Positions 1 through 8,613 of a stretch of DNA of 64,000 nucleotides are shown piece by piece; positions within the stretch are counted from its first letter, which is position 1, and each line of letters opens with the position of its first letter. The DNA comes from Sphingobacteriales bacterium 44-61 (GTDB taxonomy: Bacteria; Bacteroidota; Bacteroidia; Chitinophagales; Chitinophagaceae). The position numbers and the translations under genes are program-made. The notes beneath the pieces were generated by a model. That model had not been told where the DNA came from. It made no database searches and saw only the letters and a list, made by a program, of their open reading frames with translations. The DNA is taken from assembly GCA_001898405.1 (NCBI GenBank), contig MKTW01000002.1, positions 430,167 through 494,166 on the forward strand, in the 5' to 3' direction.

Positions 1-1
1 G

Positions 2-2047
2 ATCAACATACAACTCGAAGACGAAGTAAAGAGCCTGGAAGGCGTTGTTGTAAGCGCACAATCACGCGGCCGCAGCATCAGCAGTCCGCAAATGGGGATT
101 GAAAGGGTATCTACAAAGGAGATCAAAAACATTCCCGTTCTCCTGGGAGAAAGGGATATCTTGAAAACCATCCAGCTTTTACCCGGTATTAAATCAGCCG
201 GTGACGGCAACAGCGGCTTTTTTGTGCGCGGTGGCGCTGGTGATCAGAACCTCATTTTGCTGGATGAAGCGCCCGTATACAATGCTTCGCATTTGCTGGG
301 GTTCTTTTCCACCTTCAACTCTGATGCGATCAAAGATATCACCGTTTATAAAGGAGGCATGCCTGCCCAGTATGGAGGCCGTCTTTCTTCGGTGCTGGAC
401 ATAAAAATGAATGATGGCAATAACCAGGATTATAATGTCAGCGGTGGCATAGGGCTGATCTCTGCCAAACTGAATGTGGAAGGACCAATACAAAAAGATA
501 AATCCTCTTTCCTGGTAACAGGCCGTCGCACGTATGTAGACGCATTCCTGAAATTGTCAAGCGATTCTGCTATTAACAGCAACCGGCTTTATTTTTATGA
601 TCTGAATGCAAAGCTGAATTACCAGTTAGGTGATAAAGACCGGCTTTATCTTTCCGGTTATTTTGGTAAAGACGTGCTGGGCGTAGGTGAAACCTTTGGG
701 ATAGACTGGGGCAACAGCACCGGTACATTGCGCTGGAACCATATTTTCAACAGCCAGCTTTTTGCCAATACCTCTATTATTTTCAGTAATTACAACTATA
801 AGATCTCTATCCGCAGCGGTGGTGATAATTTTGATATCATTTCAAAAATACAGGACTGGAACCTGAAGCAGGAATACCAGTGGTATGCTAATTCCAATCA
901 TAACCTCCGGTTTGGGTTCAACACGATCTATCATACCATCACACCAGGAGAAATAAAAGCTTATCAATCCGTAAGCCTGAATTCAACTGCCCTGCAAAAA
1001 AGATATTCCTGGGAAAATGCCGTTTTCCTCAGTGATACCTGGAAAGCTTCCGACAAAGTGAACCTTACCTATGGATTGCGGGCATCTGCATTCAGCATAC
1101 TGGGGAAAGGCGATTTTTATCAAATAGACAATGACGGAAAGGTAACAGATACGCTGAGCTATAATAATGGTGATTTTGTAAAAACCTATTTCAACCTGGA
1201 ACCCCGGGTGGCTGCCAGTTATATTTTCAATCCCCGCAGTTCCCTCAAAGCGTCTTATGTACGAAATGTGCAGAACATGCACCTGGTATCCAATTCCACT
1301 TCTTCCAACCCTACTGACAAATGGATCGCCAATACCAATATCATCAAACCTGAGGTCGCTGACCAGGTGTCCCTTGGTTATTACCGCAATCTTTTCAACA
1401 ACCAGTTTGAACTGAGCGTGGAAACCTATTACAAATGGATGCAAAACCAGATCGATTACCGCGATGGAGCAGATGTTTTTGCCAATAGCGATGCCATTGA
1501 ATCCGAACTGTTGTTTGGCAAAGGCCGGGCTTACGGCATCGAATTCCTGCTGAAAAAGAAAGCCGGCAAATTCACAGGCTGGCTGAGTTACACTTTATCT
1601 AAAACAGAAAGAAAGATAGATGGCATCAATGATAATGAGTGGTACAATGCCCGGCAGGACCGTACGCATGATGTGGCCCTGGTTGGTTCGTACCAACTCA
1701 ACCGCAAATGGACCCTGTCTGCCAACTGGGTTTTCTATACCGGCGATGCTGTTACTCTTCCCGCTGGAAAATACAGCATAGACGGACAAACCGTTTATTA
1801 TTATACCAAAAGAAATGGTTATCGCATGCCCGATTATCACCGGCTCGACCTGGGTGCGACCTGCATACTGAAACAAAAAAAGCGTTGGTCATCTGAACTC
1901 ACTTTCAGTCTCTACAATGCCTATGGCCGCGAAAATGCATACACCATCAATTTCAGGGACAATGCCGATGATCCCAGCAAGACTGAAGCCGTGCGTGTTG
2001 CCCTGTTCAAATTCATTCCTTCTGTTTCTTACAACTTCAAATTCTGA
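2..2047 (+). CDS. TonB-dependent outer-membrane receptor, 5' end outside window
   Basis: The reading frame is open from the first bases of the window, so the N-terminus is missing; the first internal Met is at 92. What remains is the end of the N-terminal region (a SLEGVVVSAQ stretch resembling a TonB-box linker), the plug domain (LLGERDILKTIQLLPGIKS, then FFVRGGAGDQNLILLDEAPVY), and a long beta-barrel rich in alternating aromatic residues ending in the outer-membrane-type terminus SVSYNFKF. Receptors of this kind import ligands across the outer membrane using TonB energy. The DUF4249 lipoprotein gene starts 3 bases after the stop, a standard receptor/lipoprotein pairing in Bacteroidota. The ligand cannot be told from the sequence. 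Confidence 0.93.
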   Translation: MNIQLEDEVKSLEGVVVSAQSRGRSISSPQMGIERVSTKEIKNIPVLLGERDILKTIQLLPGIKSAGDGNSGFFVRGGAGDQNLILLDEAPVYNASHLLGFFSTFNSDAIKDITVYKGGMPAQYGGRLSSVLDIKMNDGNNQDYNVSGGIGLISAKLNVEGPIQKDKSSFLVTGRRTYVDAFLKLSSDSAINSNRLYFYDLNAKLNYQLGDKDRLYLSGYFGKDVLGVGETFGIDWGNSTGTLRWNHIFNSQLFANTSIIFSNYNYKISIRSGGDNFDIISKIQDWNLKQEYQWYANSNHNLRFGFNTIYHTITPGEIKAYQSVSLNSTALQKRYSWENAVFLSDTWKASDKVNLTYGLRASAFSILGKGDFYQIDNDGKVTDTLSYNNGDFVKTYFNLEPRVAASYIFNPRSSLKASYVRNVQNMHLVSNSTSSNPTDKWIANTNIIKPEVADQVSLGYYRNLFNNQFELSVETYYKWMQNQIDYRDGADVFANSDAIESELLFGKGRAYGIEFLLKKKAGKFTGWLSYTLSKTERKIDGINDNEWYNARQDRTHDVALVGSYQLNRKWTLSANWVFYTGDAVTLPAGKYSIDGQTVYYYTKRNGYRMPDYHRLDLGATCILKQKKRWSSELTFSLYNAYGRENAYTINFRDNADDPSKTEAVRVALFKFIPSVSYNFKF

Positions 2048-2050
2048 TTT

Positions 2051-2878
2051 ATGACAGATAAAAAATTAACCCGTTCATTCCGTTTAACAGGCTTATTTGC
2101 CCTGCTGGCATTGACCGGCCTGAGTTCCTGCGAAAAAGTGATCGATATTAACCTTAACAAATCGGAGAAGAAATACGTGGTGGAAGCGATAGTTACCGAT
2201 CAGTCTGGCGCCCGCGTGCTGCTAAGCCAGACAAAAGATTTTGAAGACAATAATAATTTTGCCGGCGTCAGCGGTGCTGTTGTTGAAATAACGGAGAATG
2301 GCGGAGCTACCACTACCCTGTCAGAAACAACAACCACCGGCGTGTATGAAGCCCCGGCACTGATCGGTTCAACCGGTAAAACTTATTCCTTATCGGTAAA
2401 AGTGAATGGGCAATCTTTCACAGCTGTTTCCGCCATGCCTCAAAAGGTGAACCTGGACACTATTTATATAACAGATGAGTTTTTGTTTGGCGACACACGC
2501 AAGATAGTGAACATCGAATACAAGGACCCTCCCGGCCGCGGACAGTACTACCGTTTTGTACAATACCTGAATGGAAGGAAAGAAACAGAAATATTTGTCC
2601 AGAATGATGAATATACAGACGGGCGGAATGTGACTAACAAGCTCTTTTATTTCCCGGACGACGATGAAGACAACCGTAAGATCAAAAGCGGCGACCAGGT
2701 GCGTATAGAAATGTTCTGCACAGACGCCAATGTATACAAATACTGGTATAGCCTGTACAGAAGTGCTACCGGCGAAAGCCAGGCCACTCCCTCCAACCCG
2801 GTAAGCAATATGAAAGGAGGTGCGTTGGGTTATTTCAGTGCGCAGACCTCACAGGTAAAGACGATGATCGCTCCCTGA
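2051..2878 (+). CDS. DUF4249 family lipoprotein, partner of the TonB receptor
   Basis: A 275-residue protein with a lipoprotein signal: basic start, hydrophobic run (LFALLALTG) and lipobox LSSC with Cys at about residue 27. The mature part starts EKVIDINL and is followed by beta-rich sequence with the layout usual for DUF4249 proteins (a conserved VVEAIVTDQ stretch early, then alternating strands). It lies 3 bases after the receptor gene and is almost certainly cotranscribed. Family members are thought to act as accessory surface lipoproteins for the adjacent receptor; the specific role is unknown. The start is the only Met that leaves an intact signal peptide. Confidence 0.85.
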   Translation: MTDKKLTRSFRLTGLFALLALTGLSSCEKVIDINLNKSEKKYVVEAIVTDQSGARVLLSQTKDFEDNNNFAGVSGAVVEITENGGATTTLSETTTTGVYEAPALIGSTGKTYSLSVKVNGQSFTAVSAMPQKVNLDTIYITDEFLFGDTRKIVNIEYKDPPGRGQYYRFVQYLNGRKETEIFVQNDEYTDGRNVTNKLFYFPDDDEDNRKIKSGDQVRIEMFCTDANVYKYWYSLYRSATGESQATPSNPVSNMKGGALGYFSAQTSQVKTMIAP

Positions 2879-2895
2879 TACGGGATAAAATAGCG

Positions 2896-2950
2896 GATGG
2901 CGGATAACAGTTTGCGAATTACGGAAGTTTGCAGCTGGATATCCGCCATC
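2896..2950. repeat. 11-bp inverted repeat in intergenic space
   Basis: GATGGCGGATA at 2896-2906 is the exact reverse complement of TATCCGCCATC at 2940-2950, with 33 bases between. The left arm is itself partly repetitive (GCGGAT then GGCGGAT). It could form a weak stem after the DUF4249 stop, but no T-run follows on the plus strand. It may be a dispersed intergenic element rather than a terminator. Confidence 0.5.
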
Positions 2951-2964
2951 TGTCATCTATATCC

Positions 2965-2972
2965 TAATTTTG
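2965..2972 (+). promoter_or_regulatory. Candidate -7 element for the NADH dehydrogenase gene
   Basis: TAATTTTG matches the Bacteroidota TAnnTTTG -7 consensus and lies about 40 bases before the chosen ATG at 3012. No TTG-type -33 element is present at the usual distance, so this is a partial match only. Confidence 0.35.
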
Positions 2973-3011
2973 CAGGTGGTCAGCGCTCTGCCGGCCACAA
3001 AAGACACTACT

Positions 3012-4286
3012 ATGCAGCACATCGTTATTATCGGCGGCGGCTTTGCCGGCATCAACCTGGCAAAAAGCCTTGCCAACAATAAGGATTTTACCGTTACCCT
3101 TGTAGACCGGAATAATTACAATTTCTTCCCTCCCCTTCTCTACCAGGTGGCTACAAGCTATCTGGAAACCTCCAGCATCTGCTATCCTTTCAGAAGATTT
3201 TTGCGCGGAAAGAAAAATATCCAGTTCAGGATGGGTGAATTCCAGCGACTGATTGCTGCAGAAAATAAAATAGTGCTTTCCACCGGCGAACTCAGTTATG
3301 ATCACCTGGTCTTTGCCGTAGGTGCGGAAACCAATTTCTTCGGGATGGAAAACGTGAAAAAAAATGCCTTACCGATGAAAACGGTAAATGATGCATTGGA
3401 ACTCCGCAACTATTTTTTGCAGCGCATAGAGCAGGCAACCCGCACTACTGATGAAAATGAAAGAAAAAAACTGCTGACCATTGTCATCGCAGGTGGTGGC
3501 CCCACAGGCGTTGAAGTTTCAGGTGTACTGGCGGAAATGAAGAAAAACGTGATGCCGAAAGATTACCCCGAGCTTAGCGGCAAAGGCTATGAATCGCATA
3601 TCTACCTGGTTGATGGCGGCGGCAAGCTGCTGGCGCCAATGAGTGAAAAATCACAGATCGATACATTGAATGCACTGACCAAAATGGGTGTTGAAGTAAA
3701 GCTCAATCACCAGGTAAAGGACTACCAGGATGATGTGGTCACGTTTGCCAATGGAGATACCATTGAAACCAAAACGGTGGTTTGGGCTGCCGGCATTACA
3801 GGTTCTGTGTTTGAAGGCATCCCTGCAGAAGCATATGGCCGTGGAAAACGACTGATCGTAGATGAAATCAATAAAGTAATCGGCTTCTCCAATGTTTATG
3901 CTATCGGTGACACCTGTCTTCAAACAACAGACAAGAACTTTCCCAATGGTCATCCCCAGGTAGCTCAAGTGGCAATACAACAGGGAAAACAGCTAGCAAA
4001 AAACTTCAGCGGCATGGTCAAAGGCCAGGCGTTAAAACCATTCGCCTACCGCGATAAAGGCACCATGGCCATTATCGGATGGAATAAAGCTGTAGCCGAT
4101 ATCCCTAAACCCAAATTACATTTCAAAGGATTTATCGCGTGGCTGATGTGGCTATTCATCCATCTTGTATCCCTGATCAATTACCGCAACAAAATAAGGA
4201 CGTTGTACAATTGGACAGGTGCTTATTTTACAAAGGACCAGACGTTGCGGATGATCGTGAGACCGTCCCGGAGTCGGGAGTCGTAA
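3012..4286 (+). CDS. ndh: Type II NADH:quinone oxidoreductase (NDH-2)
   Basis: This 424-residue flavoprotein transfers electrons from NADH to quinone at the inner face of the cytoplasmic membrane without pumping protons. An FAD-binding Rossmann motif (IGGGFAGINLAK) follows the start, a second dinucleotide motif for NADH (IAGGGPTGVEVSG) lies near residue 160, and the FAD-contacting AIGDTC is near residue 300. The C-terminal hydrophobic stretch (IAWLMWLFIHLVSLINY) is the usual membrane anchor. The frame is open upstream to a TTG at 2970, but homology-like sequence begins at the ATG at 3012. The last residues (RPSRSRES) are encoded by the intergenic palindromic element that begins here, so the natural C-terminus has probably been altered. 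Confidence 0.9.
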   Translation: MQHIVIIGGGFAGINLAKSLANNKDFTVTLVDRNNYNFFPPLLYQVATSYLETSSICYPFRRFLRGKKNIQFRMGEFQRLIAAENKIVLSTGELSYDHLVFAVGAETNFFGMENVKKNALPMKTVNDALELRNYFLQRIEQATRTTDENERKKLLTIVIAGGGPTGVEVSGVLAEMKKNVMPKDYPELSGKGYESHIYLVDGGGKLLAPMSEKSQIDTLNALTKMGVEVKLNHQVKDYQDDVVTFANGDTIETKTVVWAAGITGSVFEGIPAEAYGRGKRLIVDEINKVIGFSNVYAIGDTCLQTTDKNFPNGHPQVAQVAIQQGKQLAKNFSGMVKGQALKPFAYRDKGTMAIIGWNKAVADIPKPKLHFKGFIAWLMWLFIHLVSLINYRNKIRTLYNWTGAYFTKDQTLRMIVRPSRSRES

Positions 4287-4390
4287 GTCTTTAGTCGGGA
4301 GTCGGATCTCTTTTATAGTGTGTACAGTCATTTCAATATTGAAATGACTGTACACATTTTTAGCGGCTCCAGACTTACGACTCCCGACTC
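4271..4390. repeat. Nested palindromic element overlapping the ndh stop
   Basis: The outer arms are perfect 20-base inverted repeats at 4271-4290 and 4371-4390. Inside, 4320-4355 is a perfect 36-bp palindrome (two 18-base halves, no loop). The left arm also carries the direct repeat AGTCGGGAGTCG. The left outer arm contains the ndh stop codon. The nested symmetry and the capture of a coding end fit a small mobile or dispersed repeat; the inner palindrome could equally act as a terminator or protein-binding site. Confidence 0.8.
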
Positions 4391-4488
4391 GATGTTAACA
4401 CCCGCTTAACAGCAGATTTCCCGTACTTTATCCAGGTAGCAGAGAATGGCATCTTTTTTTCTGTTGCTAAGATTTAACTCATTTTGTT

Positions 4489-6183
4489 ATGGATAGGAAA
4501 TCCTTTCTTGTACCCTTTCGTAAGGAAGAAAGTATTAAATGGAATTATAATGCCGGGTTGGCGGGCGTTTCTTCCGGTATAGATCCTGTAAAGGGTAAGC
4601 TGGCTTCACCTCAACTGGTTCATTTGCTGAAAAGGAGCATGTTTGGAGCAAGTGCTGCAGATATTCAATATTTCCATTCAAAGAAGTTAAAGAAGATCAT
4701 AGAAGAGTTGGTTTACAAAGAAGAGATGGCTCCACCCCCTCCAGTTAATAATTATAATGATCCTGATTCAAAGAAAGCGGAGCCGAATTATTTTTTTGAT
4801 GAAGATGTGCCGGCCGGGCAAACATGGGTCAATGCTACAATCTATAATGGCAAGAATAATGGGCGCAGAAGAAATTCTTTCAAGAGTTGGTGGTATGGCT
4901 TAATGATCAACCAGGACAGGACGCTCCGCGAGAAGATGGTGTTGTTCTGGCATAATCATTTTGCAACAGAAACGATGACTGTAGACAATGCGCGTTACCT
5001 CTATCAGCACAATGAAGTGTTGCGCCGCAATGCGCTGGGGAATTTTAAAACACTGGTGAAAGAAATAACAGTCGATCCCGCCATGTTGAAATACCTGAAT
5101 GGTTATGTCAATACTAAAAAAGCGCCGGACGAGAACTATGGCAGGGAATTACAGGAGCTGTTTACCATGGGAAAAGGGCCTGGTTCACATTACACAGAAA
5201 ATGATGTAAAAGCAGCAGCAAGGGTACTTACCGGTTATAAGATCGACAATAAAACGTTCTCTTCGGTATTCGATGCAGGAAGGCATGATGATGGAGATAA
5301 ACAGTTCTCTGCATTTTACAACAATACAGTGGTCAAGGGTAAAAAAGGACCTACAGGTGCTGAAGAAACAGATGAAATGCTGACCATGTTGTTTGCCCGG
5401 CAGGAGGTATCCAGGTTCATCTGCCGCAAGCTGTACCGCTTTTTTGTTTATCATACCATTGATGCAGCCACTGAAAAAAATGTGATAGAACCGCTGGCTG
5501 CACTGTTCCGCAAAAAGGACTATGAGATCAAACCGGTGCTGGCAGCTTTATTCAGCAGCAAGCATTTCTTTGATGCCGCCAATTTTGGGGCAATGATCAA
5601 GAGCCCCATTGATTTTACGGTCGGGCTTTGCAGGGAATACGGATTGCGTTTTCCTGATGCCGGCAATTTCGTTGAGCAGTATGGCCTTTGGGAGCAGTTG
5701 AGGAACCAGGCTGCTGCCATGCAGCAAAATATCGGGGACCCGCCCAATGTGGCCGGGTGGCAGGCTTATTACCAGGAACCACAATACGATAAGCTCTGGA
5801 TAAGTTCAGATACATTGCCCCGCCGCAACCAGTTTACCGACCGGATGGTCAATAATGGTTTTGCAAGAGGCGAAAATAAAGTGCAGATCGATGCAGTGGC
5901 TTTTACCCAGCAACTTCCTGAACCCGGTAATCCTGATAAACTGATTGACGATGCCATCAACCGTCTTTACAATATGGATGTGGCCGCAGCGGATAAAGCT
6001 TTTATTAAAAGCAGTATTCTCCTATCAGGCCTCACCGGTATGCAGTCGGATCATTACTGGACCGATAGCTGGAATACTTATCTGAAAAATCCCGGGGATA
6101 AGAAAAATGCAGACCAGGTGATAAAAAAACTGAAAACCCTTTACAAATACCTGATGAACCGCCCCGAATACCAACTGTGTTAG
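4489..6183 (+). CDS. DUF1800 family protein
   Basis: A 564-residue protein carrying the DUF1800 hallmarks in order: LLKRSMFGASAADIQYF near residue 50, KMVLFWHNHFATE near 160, DPAMLKYLNGYVNTK near 200 followed by ENYGRELQELFTMG, then NDVKAAARVLTGY, and DPPNVAGWQAY near 415. The biochemical function of the family is not established. It is followed after 31 bases by a DUF1501 gene; the two families are commonly paired and are generally thought to act in the cell envelope. No clear signal peptide is visible at this start. Upstream lies the palindromic element and about 100 bases without a recognisable promoter match. Confidence 0.85.
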   Translation: MDRKSFLVPFRKEESIKWNYNAGLAGVSSGIDPVKGKLASPQLVHLLKRSMFGASAADIQYFHSKKLKKIIEELVYKEEMAPPPPVNNYNDPDSKKAEPNYFFDEDVPAGQTWVNATIYNGKNNGRRRNSFKSWWYGLMINQDRTLREKMVLFWHNHFATETMTVDNARYLYQHNEVLRRNALGNFKTLVKEITVDPAMLKYLNGYVNTKKAPDENYGRELQELFTMGKGPGSHYTENDVKAAARVLTGYKIDNKTFSSVFDAGRHDDGDKQFSAFYNNTVVKGKKGPTGAEETDEMLTMLFARQEVSRFICRKLYRFFVYHTIDAATEKNVIEPLAALFRKKDYEIKPVLAALFSSKHFFDAANFGAMIKSPIDFTVGLCREYGLRFPDAGNFVEQYGLWEQLRNQAAAMQQNIGDPPNVAGWQAYYQEPQYDKLWISSDTLPRRNQFTDRMVNNGFARGENKVQIDAVAFTQQLPEPGNPDKLIDDAINRLYNMDVAAADKAFIKSSILLSGLTGMQSDHYWTDSWNTYLKNPGDKKNADQVIKKLKTLYKYLMNRPEYQLC

Positions 6184-6214
6184 GCAACCGTTCATTTTAA
6201 ACAAAATCAAAGGG

Positions 6215-7528
6215 ATGAAAAGAAGAGATTTTTTAAGACAGGCATTACCCGCCGTAGCACTGCCCGCCTTCCTGGATGGTTTCTCCCTGAATGCCTGGGC
6301 GAATTCACCCTGGCTGGAAGCGATCAGCGCGGCCAATGATACCGACCGGGTATTGGTGCTGGTGCAGTTGAACGGAGGAAATGATGGATTGAATACCGTG
6401 ATCCCTATCGATCTCTATGATGCTTACCAGGCAGCAAGATCAAATATTGCCATTCCGCAGAATAAGATATTAAGGCTGGAAGGCTTTGATAAAACAGGGC
6501 TTAATCCTTCCATGACGCAGATTCAACAACTGTTCAATGATGGGAAGATCACCATCGTGCAGGCAGTAAGCTATCCCAATCCCAACTTCTCCCATTTCCG
6601 CGCAACGGATATCTGGCTCAGCGGATCGGACTCAGATAAAACGCTGGAAACAGGATGGGCAGGCCGTTACCTGGAGCGGGAATATCCTGGCTTTCCTGCA
6701 GAATATCCGAATAGCAATATGACTGACCCATTGGCCATTCAGGTAGGCGGGATCGTATCACCTGCTTTGCAGGGATCTGTGACAACGATGGGCATGGCTA
6801 TCACCAACCCATCCAATTTTTACGCTTTATTGAATGATAACCTGACGTTCACTTCTGCTTCTACCCGTGCGGGTGATCAGCTCGCTTATATCCGGCAGAT
6901 GTCTATGATAACGGATAAATATTCCACCGTTATTAAAAAAGCCGCGCAAAAGATCACCAAGCAATCTTCGCTTTATCCTGCACAGGGGAAAAATCCATTG
7001 GCGGATCAACTGAAGATCGTTGCAAGACTTATTGCCGGTGGCTTGAAAACAAAAGTATATATGGTCAATATGGGCGGCTTTGATACGCATGCAAGGCAAA
7101 CAGATGCTGCAGATACCACTACCGGTACTCATGCCCGGTTGCTCGAACGCTTGTCAGAAGCCATCAGCATATTCATGGCTGATATCAATGAACTGGGAGC
7201 AGGGAACAGAGTATTGGGAATGACGTTCTCTGAATTCGGGCGCCGCATTAGATCAAATGCCAGCGGAGGCACAGATCATGGAGCTGCTGCCCCGGTATTT
7301 CTTTTTGGCAATGAAGTGATACCTGGAATACTGGGTAGCAATCCTGAGATCCCGGCTATCGCAAATGTGAAGGATAATATAGCGATGCAATACGATTTCC
7401 GCTCTTTGTATGCCAGTATCCTCAAAAACTGGTTTTTGCTAAGTCCTGCTGAATCGCAGACAGTAATGTTCAAAGATTATGAATCGCTGGCCATCGTTAA
7501 AAAGAAGGCAACCGCTTCAGCTATTTAG
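6215..7528 (+). CDS. DUF1501 family exported protein with Tat-type signal
   Basis: A 437-residue protein starting with a twin-arginine-like leader (MKRRDFLRQALPAVALPAFL), which suggests folded export through Tat. DUF1501 motifs follow: VLVQLNGGNDGLNTVIP near residue 50, NFSHFRATDIW near 125, GGFDTHARQTD near 290, and TFSEFGRRIRSN followed by GGTDHGAAAPVF near 345. The fold belongs to the alkaline-phosphatase/sulfatase-like superfamily, but the substrate is unknown. It forms an operon with the DUF1800 gene. Its stop overlaps the end of the convergent methyltransferase gene by four bases, leaving no room for an intergenic terminator. Confidence 0.87.
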   Translation: MKRRDFLRQALPAVALPAFLDGFSLNAWANSPWLEAISAANDTDRVLVLVQLNGGNDGLNTVIPIDLYDAYQAARSNIAIPQNKILRLEGFDKTGLNPSMTQIQQLFNDGKITIVQAVSYPNPNFSHFRATDIWLSGSDSDKTLETGWAGRYLEREYPGFPAEYPNSNMTDPLAIQVGGIVSPALQGSVTTMGMAITNPSNFYALLNDNLTFTSASTRAGDQLAYIRQMSMITDKYSTVIKKAAQKITKQSSLYPAQGKNPLADQLKIVARLIAGGLKTKVYMVNMGGFDTHARQTDAADTTTGTHARLLERLSEAISIFMADINELGAGNRVLGMTFSEFGRRIRSNASGGTDHGAAAPVFLFGNEVIPGILGSNPEIPAIANVKDNIAMQYDFRSLYASILKNWFLLSPAESQTVMFKDYESLAIVKKKATASAI

Positions 7529-8286
7529 ATCCAGTATAACCTGGTCTCGTATTCCATTTTCACAAAACCATTCTCGTTGTAAGCTACAAACAACTGGATC
7601 AGCTTTGAGATCATTGAATCATATGATTCATGGCCAGGCAGAGGGATATAGGAAGAAGACAGCAATTGACCTTTCAGCGAATCAAAATCGAGCATCTGTA
7701 TATTGGGAAACTGGTCCACATTCATCTGCGCGGGCGCAAAGAAAGCCTGCATATCCGGTTCACTGATCTTATTAAGGATCTGTGGTTCCAGCGCATATTC
7801 TTCTTTCAGCTTATTATATTCTTCCAAAAAAGGCGTGTTCTTTAAACGGAGATTCCATGCCAGCACAATATGGCCACCAGGTTTCAGGATACGTTCAAAC
7901 TCAGCTTTGGTCCTTTCCCTGTCCATCCAGTGAAATGCCTGTGCCACAGTGATCAGGTCAACGCTTTCATGACGAAGCCCTGTTTGCTCTGCCCGATGAC
8001 GGCGGCTGGTGAAACCAATATAATGCGCCAGTCTTTTTTCACCGGCCGCTCGCATTTCTTCATTCGGTTCAATACCGGTCACATTATATCCCTGCTTCAA
8101 CAGAATTTCTGCAAATAAGCCAGTACCCGAGCCAACATCCACAATACGATGCTGCTTTTGCAATCCCAGTTTCGACTCAAGAAAAGGAACGATCTCTGAT
8201 GGATAAGAAGGCCTGTACCTTACATAGTTCTCAACCCTGTTGGAAAACCTTTTGGTTGGTTGGAGGGTGGACAATTCACTAAACAT
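7525..8286 (-). CDS. Class I SAM-dependent methyltransferase
   Basis: A 253-residue cytoplasmic protein. The SAM-binding motif I is IVDVGSGTGLFAEIL near residue 45, with the acidic ribose-contacting residue in VTGIEPNEEM after it, and VDLITVAQAFHWMDRER as the motif IV/post-motif region. HIVLAWNLRLKNTPF is also typical of the methyltransferase-11/25 group acting on small molecules. The N-terminal NRVENYVRYRPSYP is characteristic of a family often annotated as SAM methyltransferase of unknown substrate. A -7-like element (CAAAAATA on the plus strand, TATTTTTG on the coding strand) is at 8307-8314, about 20 bases before the ATG. Confidence 0.85.
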   Translation of the reverse strand: MFSELSTLQPTKRFSNRVENYVRYRPSYPSEIVPFLESKLGLQKQHRIVDVGSGTGLFAEILLKQGYNVTGIEPNEEMRAAGEKRLAHYIGFTSRRHRAEQTGLRHESVDLITVAQAFHWMDRERTKAEFERILKPGGHIVLAWNLRLKNTPFLEEYNKLKEEYALEPQILNKISEPDMQAFFAPAQMNVDQFPNIQMLDFDSLKGQLLSSSYIPLPGHESYDSMISKLIQLFVAYNENGFVKMEYETRLYWI

Positions 8287-8613
8287 GGAAGCTACTGTTT
8301 GAACCGCAAAAATATTACTATTCTAAATCTTTCCGGTGCTGTTCATGTAAATTTAATCACAATGGTTACATGATTTTTTCCACATAACGGACTACCGTTT
8401 TTTGGAGGAAACACCGGGAAGTGCAGAATGTTTGGATTACTTATTGGTAACAAAAATAATGAGGTTGTGAGAACCTGTATTTAATGTACTGGCTTTATAA
8501 TAAGCGACCCCTTCCCGTCCTTCCCGCCTTACCGGTAAGTTTTTTACCGGTAAGGCGGGAAGGACGGGAAGGGGTGCGTTTGGATAGATGTTCTCTTTCT
8601 TGTCAGATGTTGG
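8287..8613. other. Intergenic region holding a promoter and a long hairpin
   Basis: This 327-base gap carries the upstream region of the methyltransferase gene (a TATTTTTG -7 match on the minus strand at 8307-8314) and the 31-bp hairpin at 8508-8574. No open frame with protein-like character was seen on either strand. Confidence 0.6.
8508..8574. repeat. Perfect 31-bp stem hairpin with 5-base loop
   Basis: Bases 8508-8538 are an exact reverse complement of 8544-8574; the loop is 8539-8543. The outer part of the stem is C/G rich (CCCCTTCCCGTCCTTCCCGC) and the inner part is ACCGGTAA. It begins 40 bases past the helicase stop (minus strand). No T-run follows on the minus strand, so it is not a classic terminator. 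It has the form of a REP-type or miniature mobile element. Confidence 0.85.

Noticed and set aside
2897..3082. Plus-strand 61-codon frame before the NADH dehydrogenase
   Set aside because: It overlaps the ndh start in another frame and covers the inverted repeat; composition is not protein-like.
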